In this document: piece after piece, positions 57,401 to 64,000 of the stretch
How the letters are laid out: the number at the start of each line of letters is the position of its first letter
Position numbering within the stretch: position 1 is the first letter of the stretch
DNA from: Rusavskia elegans
Taxonomy: Eukaryota > Ascomycota > Lecanoromycetes > Teloschistales > Teloschistaceae
DNA: 64,000 nt
Assembly: GCA_011316305.1 (NCBI GenBank)
Contig: SAUG01000098.1
Span: forward strand, 1-64,000
Direction of reading: 5' to 3'
The notes under the pieces: generated by a model
What the model was told of the DNA's origin: nothing
Databases searched by the model: none
The model's input: only the letters and a program-made list of their open reading frames with translations
Position numbers and translations under genes: made by a program

Positions 57401-60400
57401 GATCATGAGGAGCGAAATTATGCAGAATTTCGAATCGCGAACGAGTCGCAACGCTACCGACACAACAGCCTACGTCCGGCAGATGTATCATCTGGGCTTG
57501 CGTTCCCCTGAGCTGTTTGTTGAGGTCACCAATGAGAAGCTTGAAATCAAGGACTTCGACTCAAGTCCCAATCCACGCCCCCAGATCCTTGCACTAAAAG
57601 CCGAGCCAAACGACACTTCCAACGCCGCAGATACCGGAAACTCCAGTGATGTGGATCATACGGCAGCGACTACCATACGACCTGAAACCTATTCGTTGGA
57701 TGCGGAAGCCCCTCGAGAATCCAAAGACCACGCGCCGGCCGTCGCAGATTCTACAGAAGTCGAGACAGACTCCCCACAAAAGCCAAAACCTGCCGAGGTC
57801 AAAGCTCCCGTTATCGAGCACCCCAGTGGTGTCATACACTACATTCTCTGCGAGATTCTTTCATATAAGGAAGTCGAGGACAAAGACCCTTCTGCCGTAA
57901 GACGAAAGCCTTCTCAGGCCGGATCCTCGGAAACACCTCCCGAAGCATCCATGGACGCCGTGTCAGGGGACGCTAGTATGGATGATCCTTGGATCTCGAC
58001 TCATCCATTGAATCCTGAAGCTGGGATTTCCAACGACGAACACTCTTCAGAGAAGGCAGAGAAGACGGAGTTCAAAGCCGACCAGCATCCCATCTATGTC
58101 TATCGGTGTTTCCTCCTGCAATGCCTCGCCGAACTGCTTCACTCCTACAATCAGACCAAGATTGAGTTCATCAATTTCTCAAGAAAAGCCGATCCCAAGG
58201 CCATTACCCCATCCAAGCCACGTTCTGGTGTGCTCAATTATCTCTTGAACGATCTCATACCGGTTGGTACCCTCAATTACGAAGACGGCACCATCTTCCG
58301 CAAGAAGTCATCTACATCTCATTTCGCGCTATCCGTCGTAGTAGCTCTCTGTCTCAAAACAAACGAAAACGGCTACGAGAAGAGACGCGGTACAGTTGAC
58401 GAAGAAGATGACTCCGAACTACTTTTTGTCCGCAAATTCGCATTGGAGCATTCCTTGAAGGCTTATCGAGATGCCAACGGATCGAGTGAAGCACTCGACG
58501 TTAAATATGCTCGCTTACTGTGCTTGGCTGATTTGTTCGACCGATTGCTTCAAGGGAGACTTAGCCAGAATAATGGGCTGCCTTCACACCCTATTAATAC
58601 CCCTACACAAAAGCAGATCGCAAAGCTAATGTTCGAGAAAAACTTCCTCTCGGCGCTTACGACATCCATTGCCGACATCGACCTGAACTTTCCTCAGTCA
58701 AAACGTGCAATCAAGTACATACTCCGACCTCTTAAACAGCTGACGTCGACTGCGATTCACCTGAGCGAAACGTCCAGTATCTCGGGCACACCAGGACAAA
58801 CCGACGAAGATGAGATCTCGTCCGCTTCGTCTGTTTCGGAAATGGACGATGAACGCGAAGAGACTCCAGATCTATTCCGAAACTCCACTCTTGGCATGTT
58901 CGAACCCGGGCGTGAAGCAGAGTCAAGCAGCGAGTCCTCTGACGATGATGAAGAGATGTATGATGACGAGTACGATGAAGGCATGGAATATGAAGAAGAA
59001 ATGGAGCGAGATGCCGACGAAGTCATAAGCGATGAAGATGAAGAAGCTGAGGGTGCTGGGCCGGTGGAGGGCTTGCCAGGACATCTCCCGATGCAAGTAG
59101 AGCTCATTATGGGTGGTCAGGAAGATGATCCCATGGGCGAAGATGACGTAGACGAAGGAAGCTCCGAGGGTATGGAAAGTCTAGATGATGACGACGTGCA
59201 GGAAGTCATTGACGAAATCACGGGCGATGATGGCGACAGCCTGGCTGGTGGTGAAGAAGAAGAAGAGGAAGAAGAATGGCAAGACGAGGATGAAGCGGAG
59301 GAAGACGACTTCGACGAAGATAACCTGGCGCATGATGTTGGCCACGCCGAAGAAACAAACGACGCGGAAACGGCAGTACGCAATATCTTGCGAGAGTTTG
59401 GCGGCGACGAAGCAGCTCTGGAGCGCATCACACGAGAGCATGCGCATGACATGGACATGGACGCTGGAGCTTATCCCGATGACGGCATGCAAGATGACGA
59501 TGATGCCGAGGATGACAATGATGACGATGAGGGAGACGACGACGATTTGGTGTATCAGACTGAATTTGCCGACGATGAGCAAGGGATGCCAGATCCACCT
59601 TGGGGTTGGGATCCAGACGAGGAGCAAGGTATGCCACCCCCTCGACATCACCACCATCCCCATCGCCGGATGATCAGTCCCTGGACCATATTCCCTGCCG
59701 GTCATCCGTCAGACAGAGGGCCAATCTACCGCACTCATCGAACTGGAGGTCCCCGCGCCACCGACGACGGCACAAACCCCCTTCTACGGCGTGAAGGACG
59801 GGACAACGCAGTTTCTGCTGCCGGTCGTGCCTATCATGCCGGTCTCCTGGACACGGGCGCTATTCCGGACAACTTCTTCATGCCTGGAATGGAGCCTGGT
59901 CTATTCCCTCGTAATCCAATGCCTAACGATAGCCCTGTTTCGTTTGTCAACAACCTGATTGCGGCCATCGGACAAGGCGGCCCAGGCGGTCCTCACGGCG
60001 GCGGTTTCCATTTCACTATCCCAGGCCCTCTGGCTGGGGGACGAGCAGGAGCGATCCCTCGTGAATTGCAAGCTCTGCTTGGAATGCGACCACCGCCACC
60101 GGAGGCTAATCGTACGCCTCGCGAGACATCAAACAGCATGATAACCTTCTCTCCACAGGCCACGCACGTCCGCTGGCAAGAGGAGGCTCGCTTGCTGTTT
60201 GGAAATGCCCATGCGGAAAAGGCTCAGCGTATCATAAACTCGTTGCTTCGTGTCCTTGTGCCTCCAGCAATTGAGAAGAAGAAGCACCAGGAGGAACGAG
60301 CCAAGGTACTCATGGAGAAAGCGATGGAGGAGGACCGCAAAGCGGAGGAAAAGGAAAAGGCGGAGAAAGAGGAGAAAGAGAAGCAAGAGCGTGAAGATCG

Positions 60401-63400
60401 TGAGCAACGTGAAGCCGCCGCTGCCGCTGAAGCCGAACGACAAACTGCCCAACCCGATGAGCAACATGAGAGCGGAGAAGAGAGCGGCGCTATGGAAGGT
60501 GTCGAGACCATCAACGCCTTCGAACAAGAAACTGGATCCGAGGATGAGGGTGATGACGAAGAAGCCACCGAAGCTCCCGCTCCAGTCGAAGAATCAGCCG
60601 GAGCCAGTGCCTCGGCGCCTCAGGAACGCATTCGAATAACCATACGTGGCCGCGAACTCGACATTACTAATATGGGCATCGATCTTGAGTACCTTGAAGC
60701 TCTACCGGAGGAGATGCGAGAAGAGGTCCTGAGGCATCAATTTGCACTTCAACGATCCCAAGCCGTTGCAGCAGGCGAGGCACCCAGTGATATTAGTCGT
60801 GAGTTTCTTGAAGCTCTACCTCCCGAGATCCGCGAAGAACTACTACAGCAAGAAGCACAAGATCGTCGTCGTCGCGAGCGGGAAGAAGACCGAAGGCAGC
60901 GGAATCCAGAGAATGGAACTGCTACTCGTGGCGAAGAGATGGACACTGCCAGCTTCCTGGCTTCATTAGACCCTGGTCTGAGACAAGTCGTCCTCATGGA
61001 TCAGGATGAAGACATGATCAATCAGCTCCCTGCAACAATTGCAGCCGAGGCACGAGCGCTGGGGAATGACCGTAGTTATCGAGGCTATCACGGTGGCCTA
61101 GGACACCACCGTGCACGAGTTCACAATGCAGAACGGGACACGCGTGAGCCGCAAGCAAACAAGAAGCCGCAACGAAAGCAGATTGTTCAGATGCTTGACA
61201 AAGCCGGAGTCGCCACTCTGCTTCGATTGATGTTTGTTCCACAGCAAGGGAGTTCACGTCAGTCCTTGAATAATATACTTCACGACGTCTCGCAGAACCG
61301 ACAAACGCGTGCAGAAGTCATTAATCTGCTTCTGTTGATCCTTCAAGATGGCAGTACAGATGCCAACGCTGTCGAACGGAGTTTCGCCCAGCTTTCTCTC
61401 CGTGCAAAACAGCCCGGGAATCAGAAGACGTCCCAGACTCTCAAGCGTTCACTCACTGGATCCATTGCTCCAACAACGAATTCCGAGATGACCCCTTTGA
61501 TGGTCGTCCAACAGTGTCTCAATACTCTGGTCTTCCTTACGCAATACAACCCTCATATCCCGTCCTTTTTCCTTACGGAACACGAGAACCTCTCAGCCGC
61601 GTTTCGGACCAAATCAAGTCGTAAAGGCAAGGGCAAGGAAACCAAGGCATCAAAATTTGCCTTGAATGCACTCCTGAGCCTGCTGGACCGCAAATTGATT
61701 ATGGAAAGTTCGAGCTGTATGGAGCAACTATCAAGTCTTCTGCAAGCGGTCACACACCCCCTGACGATGCTCTTGCGCCAAAGCAAAGAAAAGCCCGAGA
61801 AGACCGAAAAGGCCGAGGCATCACCAGATGACCAGCCCATGGGAAATGCCGAGTCCGCCGTGCCTGCGACCGAGGTTCAGACAGGAGTGTCAGACGCCCA
61901 GCCAGCCGGTCCTACATCGGTTGAAACGAGGAGTGCGATACCCGAGGCGGCGGCAGAGGCTCCCCCAGTTGATGTGCCCATCAACCCGGATTCTTCACCA
62001 GAGGATGGTGCAGCAGCTGGGGATGAAAAGCCAACCGAGCCTGCCAAATCTGACGACGAGAAGGCCAAGAAGCAGCGAACTCTTACGCCTCCGGTGGTCC
62101 CTGAAGAAAATCTTCGACTCGTGGTCAATATTCTTGCTGCTCGAGAATGCAGTGCAAAGACTTTCCGAGATACCCTATCGACCATCAACAACCTTTCGGC
62201 CATCCCAGACGCCAAGGACATCTTCGGTAAAGGTTTGATCGAACAGGCTCAAGATCTCGGCCAGTCCATACTCAACGATCTGGACGAATTGATACCTCAA
62301 ATCAAGCAAGCAGAGTCTGGTACTGATATCCAGGGAGTGGCTCTTGCTAAGTTTTCGCCCGCCTCCTCAGACCAAGCAAAACTCCTCCGGATTCTCACCG
62401 CTCTGGATTATCTCTTCGACCCCAAACGCAACAATGGCAAGACCAAGTCGGCTGCAGATGACGAGGCGAAACCCGGAGAGCCGTCCATATCGCAGGAAGA
62501 CATCCTCAACACCCTATATGAGAATGTCATTTTCGGCTCTTTATGGAGCAAGCTCAGTGATTGTCTCGGTGCCATCCGCCAAGGCGATGGTATGCTCAAC
62601 ATTGCGACTATCCTGCTACCGCTCATCGAAGCACTCATGGTCGTCTGTAAGAACACGACCCTCAAAGACGCACCGCTGGCCAAGGCCGCAAAGGAATTCT
62701 CCGTCGCAAGCCCTCCACCCGAATCTGGAATGGAAAGTCTCTTCTTCCGCTTCACCGAAGATCACCGCAAGATTCTCAACGACCTTGTCCGTCACAACCC
62801 CAAGCTGATGAGCGGTACATTCTGCCTTCTGGTCAAGAACCCTAAAGTCTTGGAGTTTGACAACAAGCGTAACTACTTCAATCGACGATTGCACTCGCGA
62901 ACAGAGAATAGACATCCACAACCCGCACTTCAGCTCAACATTCGCCGCGACCAGGTCTTCCTGGACTCATACAAGTTTATGCATTTCAAGTCTGGCGACG
63001 AGATCAAATTTGGCAAGCTGAACATTCGTTTTCATGGCGAAGAGGGCGTTGACGCAGGGGGTGTGAGTCGAGAATGGTTCCAGGTGCTATCGCGACAGAT
63101 GTTCAATCCGGCCTACGCCCTTTTTGTCCCTGTCGCATCTGACAAGACTACCTTCCACCCGAATAGGCTCAGCCACATCAACGAAGAACATTTGGACTTC
63201 TTCAAGTTCATTGGACGCATCATCGGCAAGGCGCTTTATGAAGGCCGGGCACTCGATTGTCACTTCAGCAGAGCGGTATACAAACGCATACTCGGCAAGA
63301 GCGTTTCCATCAAAGATATGGAGACACTGGATCTGGACTACTACAAATCTCTCCTGTGGATGCTGGAGAACGACATCACTGACGTTATCACCGAAACCTT

Positions 63401-64000
63401 TTCCATGGAGACGGACGCCTTTGGTGTCACTGAGATTGTCGATCTGATCGAGAACGGTCGCAACATTCCGGTCACGGAAGAAAACAAGCATGAGTATGCT
63501 CAACGAGTGGTGGAGTATCGTCTGACGGGCTCCGTGCAAGCTCAACTGGAGAAATTCCTTGGAGGTACGTCTATGTATGGCTCGTACTAATGGAGCATGG
63601 CTGATGTATAGCAGGTTTCCATGACGTCGTACCTCCTGAATTGATCGCCATCTTCAACGAACAAGAACTGGAGTTGCTCATATCCGGCCTTCCCGACATT
63701 GATATTGATGACTGGAAGAACAATACCGAGTACCACAACTACTCGGCATCATCATCGCAAATCCAATGGTTCTGGCGAGCAGTCCGCTCGTTTGACAAGG
63801 AAGAACGCGCGAAGCTTCTACAGTTCGTTACAGGGACCAGCAAAGTGCCACTCAACGGTTTCAGGGAGCTCGAGGGAATGAACGGGTTCAGCCGGTTCAA
63901 CATCCACCGGGCCTATGGCAACAAGGATCGCTTGCCGAGTTCACATACTTGCTTCAATCGTAAGTCTTTTCCTTCCACTTGACCAGGTGGTGGAGACATG
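51488..64000 (+). CDS. tom1: Giant HECT E3 ubiquitin ligase (TOM1/HUWE1), last exon beyond right edge
   Basis: Exons are 51488-51535, 51589-55432, 55483-63564 and 63615-63959; donor GTAAGT at 63960 leads out of the window. The visible product is 4,106 aa. Exon 1 encodes [16 protein letters not shown], the conserved N-terminus of fungal TOM1. The ligase ubiquitinates excess histones, ribosomal proteins and other clients in nucleus and cytosol. Order: armadillo-like N-terminal domains (about 1-1290); UBA ([18 protein letters not shown]) near 1475; a disordered region; a long Asp/Glu tract about 2420-2680; paired ubiquitin-binding motifs ([13 protein letters not shown] and [13 protein letters not shown]) near 3030-3080; armadillo-like segment; HECT from about 3780 ([15 protein letters not shown]). 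The catalytic Cys is in SSHTCFN at about residue 4104, just before the last visible donor. About 25 residues of the usual C-terminus are missing only because of the window edge. Confidence 0.95.

Noticed and set aside
59181..59705. 174-codon minus-strand and 162-codon plus-strand frames inside the TOM1 gene
   Set aside because: Shadows of the acidic GAN/GAY-rich coding sequence of the true frame.
1..64000. tRNA genes, rRNA, CRISPR arrays, intact transposons
   Set aside because: I looked for T-loop/anticodon patterns, long direct or terminal inverted repeats and transposase motifs by eye and found none; a covariance-model scan would be needed to exclude divergent tRNAs.

Overview
The window is nuclear DNA of a filamentous ascomycete (Pezizomycotina). 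The genes carry short GT-AG introns (about 50-195 bp) with CTAAC/CTGAC-like branch sites. Recognisable proteins include a p150-Glued dynactin subunit, a peroxisomal ABCD half-transporter, a TOM1/HUWE1-type HECT ligase, Zn2Cys6-like clusters and a fungal highly reducing polyketide synthase (HR-PKS). I cannot fix the class or species from sequence alone. No tRNA, rRNA, CRISPR array or intact transposon was seen.

Region 1-17.6 kb is an accessory, secondary-metabolism segment. It opens with the 5' part of a secreted GH134-like beta-mannanase gene that runs off the left edge. Next is a five-exon HR-PKS (2,497 aa; KS-AT-DH-MT-ER-KR-ACP, no release domain), divergently paired with a two-exon type III PKS (447 aa). 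The type III PKS keeps the catalytic Cys but appears to have lost the catalytic His and Asn. Behind it lie two decayed tailoring/export genes: an MFS (DHA2-like) transporter pseudogene and a CYP52-like P450 pseudogene. An HR-PKS beside a type III PKS and a P450 recalls alkylresorcinol-type (soppiline-like) clusters. Here the partners appear to be eroding or changing function.

Region 17.6-21 kb is gene-poor and repeat-dominated. It holds a 98-bp pure poly-C run, a 12-bp minisatellite, an 11-bp minisatellite, about 0.9 kb of strand-asymmetric purine-rich DNA and a short 12-bp AT-richer array. Long minus-strand open frames there are a composition artefact.

Region 21-31 kb holds a class I glutamine amidotransferase-like gene, the ABCD half-transporter, a 2EXR/F-box-like gene and a small secreted double-psi beta-barrel (expansin/RlpA-like) protein, with long gene-poor gaps.

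Region 31-64 kb is mostly housekeeping. In order: dynactin p150; two hypothetical genes; bifunctional PFK-2/FBPase-2; a basic disordered protein; a protein with three tandem Cys6 clusters; a histidine phosphatase (PGM-like) ending in a canonical PCNA-interacting (PIP) box; a GPI-anchored Ser/Thr/Ala-rich wall protein; TSC13 enoyl reductase; and, divergent from it, a giant TOM1/HUWE1 E3 ligase whose last exon lies beyond the right edge.

Exon boundaries were deduced by hand from splice motifs, frame continuity and family conservation. All spliced totals were checked to be multiples of three, or to carry a consistent phase into a window edge.
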